A DNA stretch of 64,000 nt from an uncultured Pseudomonadota bacterium (GTDB lineage Bacteria > Myxococcota_A > UBA796 > CAJQPC01): assembly GCA_913060515.1 (NCBI GenBank), contig CAJXRZ010000008.1, positions 1-64,000 of the forward strand, read 5' to 3'. The notes beneath the pieces are model-generated. The model ran no database searches. It saw nothing but the letters and a program-made list of their open reading frames with translations, and had not been told where the DNA came from. Each line of letters opens with the position of its first letter. The first letter of the stretch is position 1. Made by a program: the position numbers and the translations under genes. This document shows, in pieces, positions 8,308 to 17,010 of the stretch.

Positions 8308-9672
8308 TCAGGTCAGAAAGAGGAGCACGTAGAACAAGGCCAGAATCACATGGGCGATTGCGAAGGGCAGAGCCTTCTTCACAAACGCGATGAAGCTCAG
8401 GTCCAAGCCCTGTTTGGCGATGATGGCCACAGCGACCACCGTGCTCGCGCTGCCAATGGGCGTGAAGTTGCCGCCCAGGTTGGTCCCGAAGATGGTCGCC
8501 CACCAGAGATGGGAGTCTCCAGGGACCTCGAGGCCTTCCAAGATCTTGGCCATCACCGCGGCCAGCGGCACGTTGTCGGTCACGGAGCTTGCCAGAGCGG
8601 AGCTCACCAACAGACCGGCAGCCCCGGCCATGTCCCCCAGTCCCAAGAGCGCGCCGATGCCTTGGCCCAAGAGGTCGAGAACGCCGGCATGCTCCATCAC
8701 GCCGATGACGACGAAGAGGAAGATGAAGAAGAAGAGCAGGTCCCAGTCCAAGGCCGCGAAGCGCTCGTCGATCTGGTTCTTGTAGCGAAGGGCGGCAATC
8801 ACAGCGAAGGACATGGCCACAAAGCCCATGCCGAGCTCCGAGACACCTGGAATGACCGAGGTGGTGGCGATGCCCACGATGAAGGCGATGAGCAAGCCCC
8901 AGCTCAGGGCGAAGAAGCCCTTGGACTCGATGCCGTCGCTGGCGTCAAAGCCCTCTACAAGTGCGCGCGCCTGCCGCTGCTCAGGTACCCCTTCGATGCG
9001 ACGAATGCCGAAGCGCCAGCTCGCCATGGCGACCGTCAGGACCGTGGCCACGGCAGCGTAAGGTCCCGCGATCAGGAAGAACTTCACGAAGGGGATGCCC
9101 GCGGCGTTCCCCAAGATGATGTTCGGGACGCTGGAGATCAGGGTCAGGAGGCCACCGATGTTCGTCAGCAAGCCCTCCGTGAGCAAGAAGCCAAGGAGCA
9201 GGTCGCGCCTGTTGAGCTTCTTGAGCGAGACCGAGGTCAGGCTGCCCACGATGATCATCGCGGTCACGTTGTTCAGAAGCGCGGAGAAGACCACGGTGAG
9301 CAGCGCGTAGAAGATGAGCAGCCGCAGCGGGTCGCCCCCAGAGGTGCGCGTGAGGCGGATGGCCGTCCACGAGAAGATGCCGGAGCGGCTGACCACATCG
9401 ATGAAGAGCGAGCTGCCCAAGATGATGGCGATGACTCCCCAGTCGACACTGGGGATGTAGACCGGCATCTCTACGTGGTGGCCGTTGGGCAGGGCCACGG
9501 CCCCAAAGGGCAGCACGTGCATGGCCGCGCCCAAACCCAGGGCCACGATGGCCGCAACGCCGGTGATCACGGACTTCTTGGCGTGGATGCGCTCTTCGAG
9601 CGCCAGAGCCAGAACCATCAGGCCGAGCAGCCCGGCGAAGATGAGCGTGGTGCTGAGGGGGACGGCGTGCAT
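8308..9672 (-). CDS. ArsB/NhaD-like permease (ion transporter superfamily)
   Basis: A 454-residue polytopic inner-membrane protein with about 11-12 hydrophobic segments arranged as two inverted halves. Conserved features include ALLNNVTAMIIVGS in the first half and ASSVTDNVPLAAVM plus GTNLGGNFTPIGS in the second; these Asn/Thr-rich re-entrant signatures are shared by the ArsB, NhaD and SLC13/P-protein families. A conserved EERIHAKKS loop lies after the first helix. The family moves Na+/H+, arsenite or dicarboxylates; the substrate here is not decided by the sequence. It lies 3 bases downstream of the universal-stress-type gene and 18 bases upstream of the rhodanese gene, so it is part of one leftward operon. 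Confidence 0.85.
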   Translation of the reverse strand: MHAVPLSTTLIFAGLLGLMVLALALEERIHAKKSVITGVAAIVALGLGAAMHVLPFGAVALPNGHHVEMPVYIPSVDWGVIAIILGSSLFIDVVSRSGIFSWTAIRLTRTSGGDPLRLLIFYALLTVVFSALLNNVTAMIIVGSLTSVSLKKLNRRDLLLGFLLTEGLLTNIGGLLTLISSVPNIILGNAAGIPFVKFFLIAGPYAAVATVLTVAMASWRFGIRRIEGVPEQRQARALVEGFDASDGIESKGFFALSWGLLIAFIVGIATTSVIPGVSELGMGFVAMSFAVIAALRYKNQIDERFAALDWDLLFFFIFLFVVIGVMEHAGVLDLLGQGIGALLGLGDMAGAAGLLVSSALASSVTDNVPLAAVMAKILEGLEVPGDSHLWWATIFGTNLGGNFTPIGSASTVVAVAIIAKQGLDLSFIAFVKKALPFAIAHVILALFYVLLFLT

Positions 9673-9675
9673 GAC

Positions 9676-10515
9676 TCAGACCAGCAGCAAGGGGAGGGTG
9701 CGCATCGAGACCGCCAAGGCGTGGGCGAAGCCGGCCATGGCGCTCTGACCCGGGTCCTTGGTGTTGCAGATCAACAGACCAACCTGATGGTCCTCAACGA
9801 GCTTGGGGTAGAGCTTTACTGGGTCGCCGAAGTGCACCACCGGCACAACCGTCTCCTGGACGCTCTCCTCCTGCAGGGTCTTCTGCACGGCGTGTACGTA
9901 GTCCGTGGGAAGGGTCAGCAGCTTGTCCTTGAGGCGCGCCAGGGTGGAGTCTGTGTCCACGCCGGGCACTCTGCGCAGAGCATGGGCGAAGTGTTCAAAG
10001 CGCTCTTCATCCTCGATGTGGGCCAAGAACAGCACCCCGTGGTCCGGGGTCATGTGTACGCCCCAACTGACCAGGTGAGCGTCTTGGGTCAAGTGGTCGG
10101 TGACCACCATGGTGCGCTCTGAGGTGCTCAATGGGCTCGTTGGCGTGGGCAGGAGCAACACTGGGACGGAGGTGGCTTGGGTCAGAATGTCCACCACAGA
10201 GCCCAAGGTGTACGCCAGGTCGCTGTCGGGGTCACCCAGGTGGCGCTGGCAGACGATGAGCTGCGGACTCAAGGCCTTGATCTTGTCGATCAAGTCCTGG
10301 GCGCTGCTCCAGTCACTGCGTCCCAGGCTGAGCATCGCGCCATGGTCCCCATCATCCAGGGCCGAGAGAAACTGCCGCACCCGCTGGGCTTCGGCGTCTC
10401 GCTCCTTGGGACCCCCGTCACTGATGTGGACCACCTGCTCCAAGAGAACGCGCTCCCGCACAAAGCTGGGCTTGAGCGCGCTGCGAAAGACGCTCTCAAA
10501 GTCATCAAGGCGCAT
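9676..10515 (-). CDS. Universal-stress-protein-like protein, probably two UspA domains
   Basis: A protein of about 279 residues. I start it at the ATG giving MRLDDFESVF, which overlaps the end of the upstream kelch-type gene by 11 bases; the frame is open further, but the extension is basic and unlike the family. The two halves resemble UspA units: strand-helix segments such as LIVCQRHLGDPDSD with SVPVLLLPTP, then MVVTDHLTQDAHLVSWG and the end segment VGLLICNT with MRTLPLLLV. Family members bind ATP or act in stress adaptation; the glycine-rich ATP loop is weak here. Coupling to the permease downstream (3-base gap) suggests it modulates the transporter. Confidence 0.65.
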   Translation of the reverse strand: MRLDDFESVFRSALKPSFVRERVLLEQVVHISDGGPKERDAEAQRVRQFLSALDDGDHGAMLSLGRSDWSSAQDLIDKIKALSPQLIVCQRHLGDPDSDLAYTLGSVVDILTQATSVPVLLLPTPTSPLSTSERTMVVTDHLTQDAHLVSWGVHMTPDHGVLFLAHIEDEERFEHFAHALRRVPGVDTDSTLARLKDKLLTLPTDYVHAVQKTLQEESVQETVVPVVHFGDPVKLYPKLVEDHQVGLLICNTKDPGQSAMAGFAHALAVSMRTLPLLLV

Positions 10516-11719
10516 TGGGGCCCTCTTGCTCAGGCTTGCCTTGGTCGGGACCTTCGGGCACTGGGGTCGGCTCTTCAGGAGCCAACTCGAGGCCCGGCTC
10601 CACCTCTGGCTCCTCCTCAACGACCCTTGGCGGCTTGTTCAAGGGCGAATAGCGGCTGACCGCGGTGGCCAGCTTGCCGCGGTTTTCACCACCGATCACC
10701 ACCAAGGTGCCATCTCCAGGGGCATGGACCGTTGCGCCTCGGCGTGCTTGGCCGCTGCGCTCGGCCATCTCCCACTGGGAGAGGTCGGGCAAGAGCAGCT
10801 CGACCGTGCGCGAGGACAGAGCGTCGGGGCTGTCAGGGACGTCCAGGCCACCGAAGACCACCAGACGCCGCGCACCGCCTGGCTGATCCGCCATGGCGCC
10901 GCCTCCAACCCAGCCGGCGCTCAATCCCGAGCGGGCTTCGTTCAAGGAGGGGCCAGCCTCGCAGCCTTGGGCATCGCAGATCTCTACGCTGCTCAGAGCG
11001 CCTTCTTCGTCCCGACCGCCCAAGACGAGGATCCGGGCCCCATCCACGACCACTGCGTGCTCCCAGCGCGCGGTCTCCAAGGTGGCCCAGACCTTCCACT
11101 CCTGGCCCTCCAGAACCCAGATCTCGTCGTTGTCTGGGCCCTGGCCACCGACGAGCAAGGCTTTGCCGCCAAGGGTCAACATGTGGGCTCCTACGCGCGT
11201 GGCAGGCAGCTTGGGTGCGGGGAGGCTGGATGAGGACGTGCTGACCTCGCATGTGGCCAGAGGACCCGCTTTGCCCTGTCCACCGCAGACCAGAGCGGCG
11301 CCCTGCATCTCCGCTGCGGAGGCATGGCTCCTAGGCTCCGTCAGACCGGCGACCGCCTTGAAGCCCGCCGGCGTCCAGAGCAATCCCTGGGTGCTGAGGC
11401 TCTCATCGGGCAGAGTGCCGCCCTGGATCAGGACCCCCTCGGTCAGGGAGACTGCGGTGGCGTTCTGCAACGCGAAAGGGGCGGGGTCTTGGGGCAAGAC
11501 CTTTCCCGAGAGCAGATCCAGGCGCTCAGCAGTGGGGGAGTAGCCACCGAAGATCAGGACTTGGTCAGCGACGGCTCCGATGACCATGCCGGCGTGGCCA
11601 AAATTCAGGTTGTCCAGCCGCTTCCAGTGGCCCGAGAACTCCGCCTTGACGGGCTCTGCGGGCGCTGGCTCAGGGATGGGCTCTGATGTGCAGGACAGCA
11701 GCAAGAACAAGGCCGTCAT
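10505..11719 (-). CDS. Lipoprotein with kelch-like beta-propeller repeats
   Basis: A 404-residue lipoprotein with a very short signal (MTALFLLLSC, Cys10) and a GGAGG ribosome-binding site five bases before the ATG. About six kelch-like blades follow, visible as repeated VLIFGGY, GVLIQGG, ALVCGGQG, ALLVGGQG, ILVLGGRD, LVVFGGLD and LVVIGGEN strands. The last 45 residues are Pro/Glu-rich and probably disordered. It is the first gene of a leftward operon with the universal-stress-type protein, permease and rhodanese. It probably sits on the periplasmic face of a membrane and binds protein or glycan; no ligand can be assigned. Confidence 0.85.
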   Translation of the reverse strand: MTALFLLLSCTSEPIPEPAPAEPVKAEFSGHWKRLDNLNFGHAGMVIGAVADQVLIFGGYSPTAERLDLLSGKVLPQDPAPFALQNATAVSLTEGVLIQGGTLPDESLSTQGLLWTPAGFKAVAGLTEPRSHASAAEMQGAALVCGGQGKAGPLATCEVSTSSSSLPAPKLPATRVGAHMLTLGGKALLVGGQGPDNDEIWVLEGQEWKVWATLETARWEHAVVVDGARILVLGGRDEEGALSSVEICDAQGCEAGPSLNEARSGLSAGWVGGGAMADQPGGARRLVVFGGLDVPDSPDALSSRTVELLLPDLSQWEMAERSGQARRGATVHAPGDGTLVVIGGENRGKLATAVSRYSPLNKPPRVVEEEPEVEPGLELAPEEPTPVPEGPDQGKPEQEGPNAP

Positions 11720-11851
11720 GGACCCTCCAACAAGGGCATTGGCCTATCCCCTGTGGTCAAAGCGTGCATAAAGGGGGTTGATGACCGCCCGAAGGCGCCC
11801 CTCGAGCCACGCATCGCAACACGCACGCCTACAAGGGGCTAAGCAGCCCAT

Positions 11852-14623
11852 ATGAACAGCCGTACTCGCATCTTTCAGATCGCTCTTGGCGTCCTCGTTG
11901 TCATCTGGCTCGTCCAGGGAAACATCGTCAGCGCCTTGGTGGACTACTTTTGGTTCGACGCCCTGGGCTTTAAGGGTGTCTTTACGACCATCCTCAGCGC
12001 AAAGCTGGGCCTGTGGTTCATGGGCGCCGCCCTCAGCTCCGTCTTCATCGGCGTGAACCTCGCCGTCGCTACGCGCGAGGCACCGATCGACTTCCGGCGG
12101 GCAGCACGCCTGGTCCTGGACCGCGGGCTCACGGGCAAGCAGCTGCAAGGGGTCTTCCGGGTCGCCGTTGGTGCCTGGCTCGCCCTGCCAGGCCTGCTCT
12201 TCGGCACCACCTTCGCAAGCCTCTGGCTGCAGGTGCTCAGCTGGCTACACGCCAAGCCCTTTGGGGTGACCGACCCGGTCTTCAACCGGGACATCGGCTT
12301 CTACGTCTTCAAGCTGCCGCTCCTGGCGGACTCTCAGGACTTGCTGGCAGCCTTGGTCGCCATCACGATCCTGCCACTGATGGCCTTCTACTTCATGCGC
12401 GACGTCTTCGTCGGGCAGCGCAACGGCCTGAGCGACCGCGCCCGCATGCACTTGCTCTCCCTGGGCGCCGTGTTCTTCTTGGTCTTGGGCTTTGGCTGGT
12501 ACCTGGACACCTACGAGCTGCTCTTTGAGCGCCACGGCGTGGTCTGGGGCATGGGCTACGCCGATCTGAACGGCTCTCTGCCGGCCCGGTGGATCATGGC
12601 CGGCGTCAGCGTCTTGACCGCAGTGGGCTTGGTGGTCTCCACCCGCCGTCGGAACTGGCGCATCCCACTGGGTGCCGCCGGTCTCTATGGCCTCTGCTGG
12701 GTGCTGCTGGAGGGTGTCTGGCCCGGTGTCCTGCAGAACTACTACGTCTCTCCCAATGAGCTGGATGTCGAGGCGCCCTTCATCGCCGACAACATCAAGG
12801 CCACCCGCGAGGCCTACGCTCTGGACCGCATCGAGGTGCGCGCCTTCGAAGCGAACACCAACCTGAAGATCGCTGAGATCGACGCCAACCCCCTGACCAT
12901 CGACAACATCCGGGTCTGGGATGACCGGCCCTTGCTGGACACCTACGCCCAGATCCAGGAGATCCGGCCCTACTACGACTTCGTTGACGTCGACGTGGAC
13001 CGCTACGTGATCAACGGGGCCCTTCGCCAGGTCATGCTCAGCTCCCGTGAGCTGAACTACAGCGCGGTGGAGAACAAGAGCTGGGTCAACGAGCACTTCC
13101 AGTACACCCACGGTCACGGCCTGGCCATGAGCCCGGTGAACGCTGTGACCGACCGCGGTCTGCCAGAGCTCTTCATCCAGGACATCCCCCCGGTCTCCAA
13201 CACGGACTTGATCGTGACCCGGCCGGAGATCTACTACGGCGAGCTGACCAGCTCCTACGTGTTCACCAACACCACCACCGATGAGTTCGACTACCCAGAT
13301 GGGGACGAGAACCAGTACAACCGCTACTCGGGTACCGGCGGCGTGCCGGCTGGAAGCTTCGGGCGAAAGGCGGTCTTCGCGCTGCACTTCTCCAGCCTGG
13401 ACATCCTGCTCTCCAACTACCTGACCGACGAGAGCAAGGTTCACTTCCGCCGCCAAGTGCGCGAGCGGGTGGACACCGTCACCCCCTTCTTGTCCCTGGA
13501 CCAAGACCCCTACATGGTGGTGTTGGATGGGCGCTTGGTCTGGGTCGTGGACGCCTACACCACCACGCGAAACTACCCCTACAGCGAACCCAACATGCGC
13601 AACGGCACGAACTACGTGCGGAACGCGGTCAAGGTGGTCATCGACGCCTACGACGGGAGCTTGCACTACTACATCGCCGACCCCGATGACCCCATCATCC
13701 AGGTCTACGCCTCTATCTTCCCAGAGGTCTTCTCCCCGATGGAGGAGCTGCCCGCGGGTCTGCTGGAGCACCTGCGCTACCCCGTGGACTTCTTCGAGCG
13801 CCAGGCCCAGGTCTACGCCCGCTACCACATGAACAACGTGGGCGTGTTCTACAACGCCGAGGACCTCTGGGCCCTGCCCGAGCGGGACTCCGTCAAGAAC
13901 AAGCCCAACTACTTGATCATGAAGCTTCCCGGCGAGGACGCCGCCGAGTTCGTGCTCCTGGTGCCCTTCGTGCCCAAGGACAAGCAGAACATGATTGCTT
14001 GGCTGGCCGCCCGCTCCGATGGCGAGGACCACGGGGAGATGATCCTGTACCAGTTCCCCAAGCAGAAGCTCATCTTCGGCCCAGAGCAGATCGAGGCCCG
14101 CATCAACCAGGACCCGGAGATCTCCAAGGAGATGACCCTCTGGAACCAGAGCGGCTCGACCGTCACCCGAGGCGACCTGCTGGTCATTCCGATCGAGGAC
14201 TCGCTGGTCTACGTGATGCCGCTGTACCTGGAAGCGGCCAGCTCCAAGCTGCCGGAGCTCAAGCGTGTGCTGGTCACCTACGAGAACCGCATCGCCATGG
14301 AGCGTACCCTGGAGGAGAGCCTGGCCGTGGTCTTCGGTGCCTCGGCCCCGCCCCCCACGATGGACGCTGACGGTGTCGCTATCCCCGTGGTTCTCGGAAC
14401 CTGGGCCAGCCTGGCGGACGACGCCAACGCCTCCTACCTCAAGGCCCTCGAGATGCAGCAGGCCGGAGACTGGGCCGGATACGGCCTGGCGCTCAAGGAC
14501 CTGGAAGGCGAGCTGCGCAAGCTGCAAGAGCTGGCCCGAGATGCAGTCGGGGACATGGAAGGGGAGCCTTCCACCGAGTCAGTCCTGCCGGCGCCTGAGC
14601 AAGAGCAGCCCCAGCCCGAGTAG
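11852..14623 (+). CDS. UPF0182 family membrane protein
   Basis: A 923-residue protein matching the UPF0182/COG1615 family in length and architecture. Seven hydrophobic segments occupy the first 300 residues (for example LGVLVVIWLVQGNIVSALVDY and LLSLGAVFFLVLGFGWYL), followed by a large extracytoplasmic part with family-typical stretches: NYYVSPNELDVEAPFI, RPYYDFVDVDVDRY, HGLAMSPVNAV, and YGELTSSYVFTNT. The C-terminus is acidic and Gln/Pro-rich. Function of the family is unknown; it is common in actinobacteria and cyanobacteria. The gene stands alone, divergent from the kelch operon across 132 bases, and its last 45 bases overlap the convergent MYXO-CTERM gene. Confidence 0.92.
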   Translation: MNSRTRIFQIALGVLVVIWLVQGNIVSALVDYFWFDALGFKGVFTTILSAKLGLWFMGAALSSVFIGVNLAVATREAPIDFRRAARLVLDRGLTGKQLQGVFRVAVGAWLALPGLLFGTTFASLWLQVLSWLHAKPFGVTDPVFNRDIGFYVFKLPLLADSQDLLAALVAITILPLMAFYFMRDVFVGQRNGLSDRARMHLLSLGAVFFLVLGFGWYLDTYELLFERHGVVWGMGYADLNGSLPARWIMAGVSVLTAVGLVVSTRRRNWRIPLGAAGLYGLCWVLLEGVWPGVLQNYYVSPNELDVEAPFIADNIKATREAYALDRIEVRAFEANTNLKIAEIDANPLTIDNIRVWDDRPLLDTYAQIQEIRPYYDFVDVDVDRYVINGALRQVMLSSRELNYSAVENKSWVNEHFQYTHGHGLAMSPVNAVTDRGLPELFIQDIPPVSNTDLIVTRPEIYYGELTSSYVFTNTTTDEFDYPDGDENQYNRYSGTGGVPAGSFGRKAVFALHFSSLDILLSNYLTDESKVHFRRQVRERVDTVTPFLSLDQDPYMVVLDGRLVWVVDAYTTTRNYPYSEPNMRNGTNYVRNAVKVVIDAYDGSLHYYIADPDDPIIQVYASIFPEVFSPMEELPAGLLEHLRYPVDFFERQAQVYARYHMNNVGVFYNAEDLWALPERDSVKNKPNYLIMKLPGEDAAEFVLLVPFVPKDKQNMIAWLAARSDGEDHGEMILYQFPKQKLIFGPEQIEARINQDPEISKEMTLWNQSGSTVTRGDLLVIPIEDSLVYVMPLYLEAASSKLPELKRVLVTYENRIAMERTLEESLAVVFGASAPPPTMDADGVAIPVVLGTWASLADDANASYLKALEMQQAGDWAGYGLALKDLEGELRKLQELARDAVGDMEGEPSTESVLPAPEQEQPQPE

Positions 14624-15709
14624 CCAGAGTCCCGCAGACGAGGCCAGGTTGGTGCTTGTGTGGCAGCCGCACGGCTCTCCAGGCCCAAGCCCGGTGTCTC
14701 CCGTGTCCGTCTCTCCAGGTCCGGTGTCTTGGACCTGGGAGAACTGGCTCAGGTCCAGGGTCACAGGGATCAGCGTGAGCTCCTGTTGCCGGTCGTAGGC
14801 GACCAGGAGTTCATCTCCGTCCAAGGCCATCCAGGGCCGCTGTCCGCCCCCGTCCAGCGGGTTGTTGGTCAGACGCACGCGTTCCTTGAGCTGCCAGTCG
14901 CGGTCGAAGAAGGCCAGGGACAGGTCACCCTCATCGCCCTCGGCCCAGGTCGCCTCATCTCTGAGCATGTAGGCGACCACCCAGGTGTCTTCGATCAAGA
15001 GAACGCCCTGAGGCCAGTAGGCCCGCTCCGGCGCATCGGAGATCACGATCTCGTGGCCATCAACGGGCGCCAAGTCGGCATCGTAGACCACCACTTGTAG
15101 GGCTTCCTCTCGCGCAAAGCCCAAGGCCACCAGCTGCTGCCGCTCCTCATCCCAGGCGGCACCAGCGCCCGTCATACGCGGCTCTTCAGCCACCTCGGTC
15201 TCCGAGGTCGGGGCACCCTGCGCGTCCAGGTGTACAAACCAGTTCCGGGGCAACCCCTCGTCCGAGGGAAAGAAGCTTCCCCGCAGGGGGCCCGCACACA
15301 CGGTGGTCATGTCGTTGTGGGAGCGCTCGCCAACGCCTTCGGCCACGGTGGACTGTCCCGTGGGGGTCCAGTCCGATGAGAAGGTGAAGGCGTAGGCCGA
15401 GTCGTCTGCCTCGTCCGTGTCGGCGCTTCCCAGGAGCAGCCACTCGCCGTCATCGCAGCGGCGCAAGGCAAAGTCCCGCATCGGCTGGCTCTCAGGGGTC
15501 AAGCGCCAGGCATCATCCCGAGGTGGCAAGGCCCAGGGGTCTTCCAACAGGGGGCTGATCCAGAAGCCCTGCCCAGCGCCAAAACCGAGGTACCAGCTGC
15601 CTTCATCCAGAAATGGACGAGCAAAGGTGCCCTTCTGCCCCAGAGGCAGCTGATCGCTGACCTCGAGAACATGAGATGCCCATAGGGGGGAGAAGAGGAG
15701 CCAGAACAT
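14579..15709 (-). CDS. Secreted protein with MYXO-CTERM-like C-terminal sorting signal
   Basis: A 376-residue exported protein: signal peptide MFWLLFSPLWASH without basic residues, a beta-rich domain with several WxxxG and D-rich strands that looks like a repeat propeller, a Thr/Gly/Asp-rich linker (TGDTGLGPGEP), then CGC, a hydrophobic helix of about 15 residues (SAGLWLLGLGLLLL) and RRR at the C-terminus. Cys motif plus helix plus Arg cluster is the tripartite MYXO-CTERM/GlyGly-CTERM arrangement processed by rhombosortase- or myxosortase-like proteases, which supports a Myxococcota-type host. It follows the aminotransferase gene by 9 bases on the same strand, but no functional link is obvious. 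Its 3' end overlaps UPF0182 by 45 bases. Confidence 0.8.
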   Translation of the reverse strand: MFWLLFSPLWASHVLEVSDQLPLGQKGTFARPFLDEGSWYLGFGAGQGFWISPLLEDPWALPPRDDAWRLTPESQPMRDFALRRCDDGEWLLLGSADTDEADDSAYAFTFSSDWTPTGQSTVAEGVGERSHNDMTTVCAGPLRGSFFPSDEGLPRNWFVHLDAQGAPTSETEVAEEPRMTGAGAAWDEERQQLVALGFAREEALQVVVYDADLAPVDGHEIVISDAPERAYWPQGVLLIEDTWVVAYMLRDEATWAEGDEGDLSLAFFDRDWQLKERVRLTNNPLDGGGQRPWMALDGDELLVAYDRQQELTLIPVTLDLSQFSQVQDTGPGETDTGDTGLGPGEPCGCHTSTNLASSAGLWLLGLGLLLLRRRQD

Positions 15710-15718
15710 GGGGAGACT

Positions 15719-16909
15719 CTACTCAATGCGAGCGCGGTAGGCCTCCAAACCCAACTTCAACAGCTCCGCAGCCCGACGCAGTTTGGCGGGCTCCAGAACA
15801 GCGGCCAGGCGGATGAGGTCCTTGCCGCGCTCCGGGTCGGTGAAGAATCCACCTCCGGGCGCGACCACGATGGACTCCCCCTCATGGGCGAAGTCCTGAG
15901 CGAGGAAGCGGGCGAAGGCCTCGGTGTCCGGTACGGGCAGCTGCACCATCAGGTAGAAGGCGCCGGCGGGGCGGTGAACGGAGAGGCCTGGAATCTCCGA
16001 GAGCGCCTCGAGGAGCGTGTCAATGCGCTCTTTGTACAGGGCGCGGGTCTCAACGTAGTGCGCGTCTCCAAGCTCCAAGGCCGCGATGGCGGCCGCTTGA
16101 GCCAAGGGTTGGGGGCCCAGCCGGGACTGACCCAAGCGCTCTACGGCCTGCATGATCTCCAGGTTGTGGGAGATCAGGAAGCCCAAGCGCAGACCACAGG
16201 CCGACCAGGTCTTGGACATGGAGTCGATGCAGATGCTGCGCTGCCGGGCCTCTGGAATCTCCAGGATCGAGGCCGGTGGGTCCTGGAAATAGATGCGTCG
16301 GTACACCTCATCGGAGATGATCAACAGGCCATGCTTTTGGCAGAAGGCGGTCAGACGCTCCAGATCCGCGCGGGGATAGACAGCGCCGGTGGGGTTGCCT
16401 GGGTTGGCGAAGACCACCGCCCGGGTGCGTGGCGTCAGCGAGGCCTCCAAGACCGCGTCCGAGGGCAGGGCGAATCCGTCCTGCAGCGAGGTGGGCACCG
16501 GTACGACCTTGGCACCGACTGTGCACGCAAAGCCCTGGTAGTTCGTGTAGAAGGGCTCAGGGGCCAGGATCTCATCGCCTGGGTCGCAGGCCACGGCGAA
16601 GGCATAGATGAGCGCCTCGCTCCCACCGGTCGTCACGGCGACATGCTCCGGACCCAAGCCTGCCGACCAGGCGCTGTGGTAGCGGGCCGCTGCTTGTCTG
16701 CAAGCAGGCAGGCCTGAGGCGGGACCATAGCGCAGGACCTCGGCCTGAAATTCCCGAATGGCTTGCAACATCGGCGCGGGAGTGGCCACATCGGGCTGCC
16801 CAATGTTCACTCGGTAGAAGCTGACGTTTTGACGCGCCGCAACCAAGGCGTCGAGCTTGCGGATGGCGCTCTCACTCAGAGAGGCGGTGCGGTCGGACAA
16901 TGTGGGCAT
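15719..16909 (-). CDS. Pyridoxal-phosphate-dependent aminotransferase, class I/II
   Basis: A 396-residue fold-type I aminotransferase. The start is set at the ATG preceded by GGAG five bases upstream (MPTLSDRTASL); the longer open frame adds a low-quality extension that runs into the divergent gene's promoter. Key motifs are VNIGQPDV, LRYGPASGLP, TTGGSEALIYAF, ANPGNPTGAVY, IISDEVYRRIYF, and the PLP-lysine segment SMSKTWSACGLRLGF. These fit the aspartate/alanine/aromatic aminotransferase group (subfamily Ib). Substrate cannot be fixed. It is divergent from the M48 protease across about 100 bases. Confidence 0.9.
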   Translation of the reverse strand: MPTLSDRTASLSESAIRKLDALVAARQNVSFYRVNIGQPDVATPAPMLQAIREFQAEVLRYGPASGLPACRQAAARYHSAWSAGLGPEHVAVTTGGSEALIYAFAVACDPGDEILAPEPFYTNYQGFACTVGAKVVPVPTSLQDGFALPSDAVLEASLTPRTRAVVFANPGNPTGAVYPRADLERLTAFCQKHGLLIISDEVYRRIYFQDPPASILEIPEARQRSICIDSMSKTWSACGLRLGFLISHNLEIMQAVERLGQSRLGPQPLAQAAAIAALELGDAHYVETRALYKERIDTLLEALSEIPGLSVHRPAGAFYLMVQLPVPDTEAFARFLAQDFAHEGESIVVAPGGGFFTDPERGKDLIRLAAVLEPAKLRRAAELLKLGLEAYRARIE

Positions 16910-17010
16910 GTAGGCTCCGATTCGCCCCGGATATCCGGCCTTGCCCCAAGGGGGCCACCCGCAAAATCCTGCCCCGCCGCGGCTACACTGACGCCCCCGA
17001 TGGAGTGAGC

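Noticed and set aside
8350-10122. A 590-residue plus-strand frame over the permease and stress-protein genes
   Set aside because: Low-complexity translation; minus strand shows transmembrane helices and signatures.
12245-14527. A 760-residue open frame antisense to the UPF0182 gene
   Set aside because: Low-complexity Val/Gly/His-rich translation; the plus strand encodes a family protein with clear motifs, and GC-rich third positions create such shadows.
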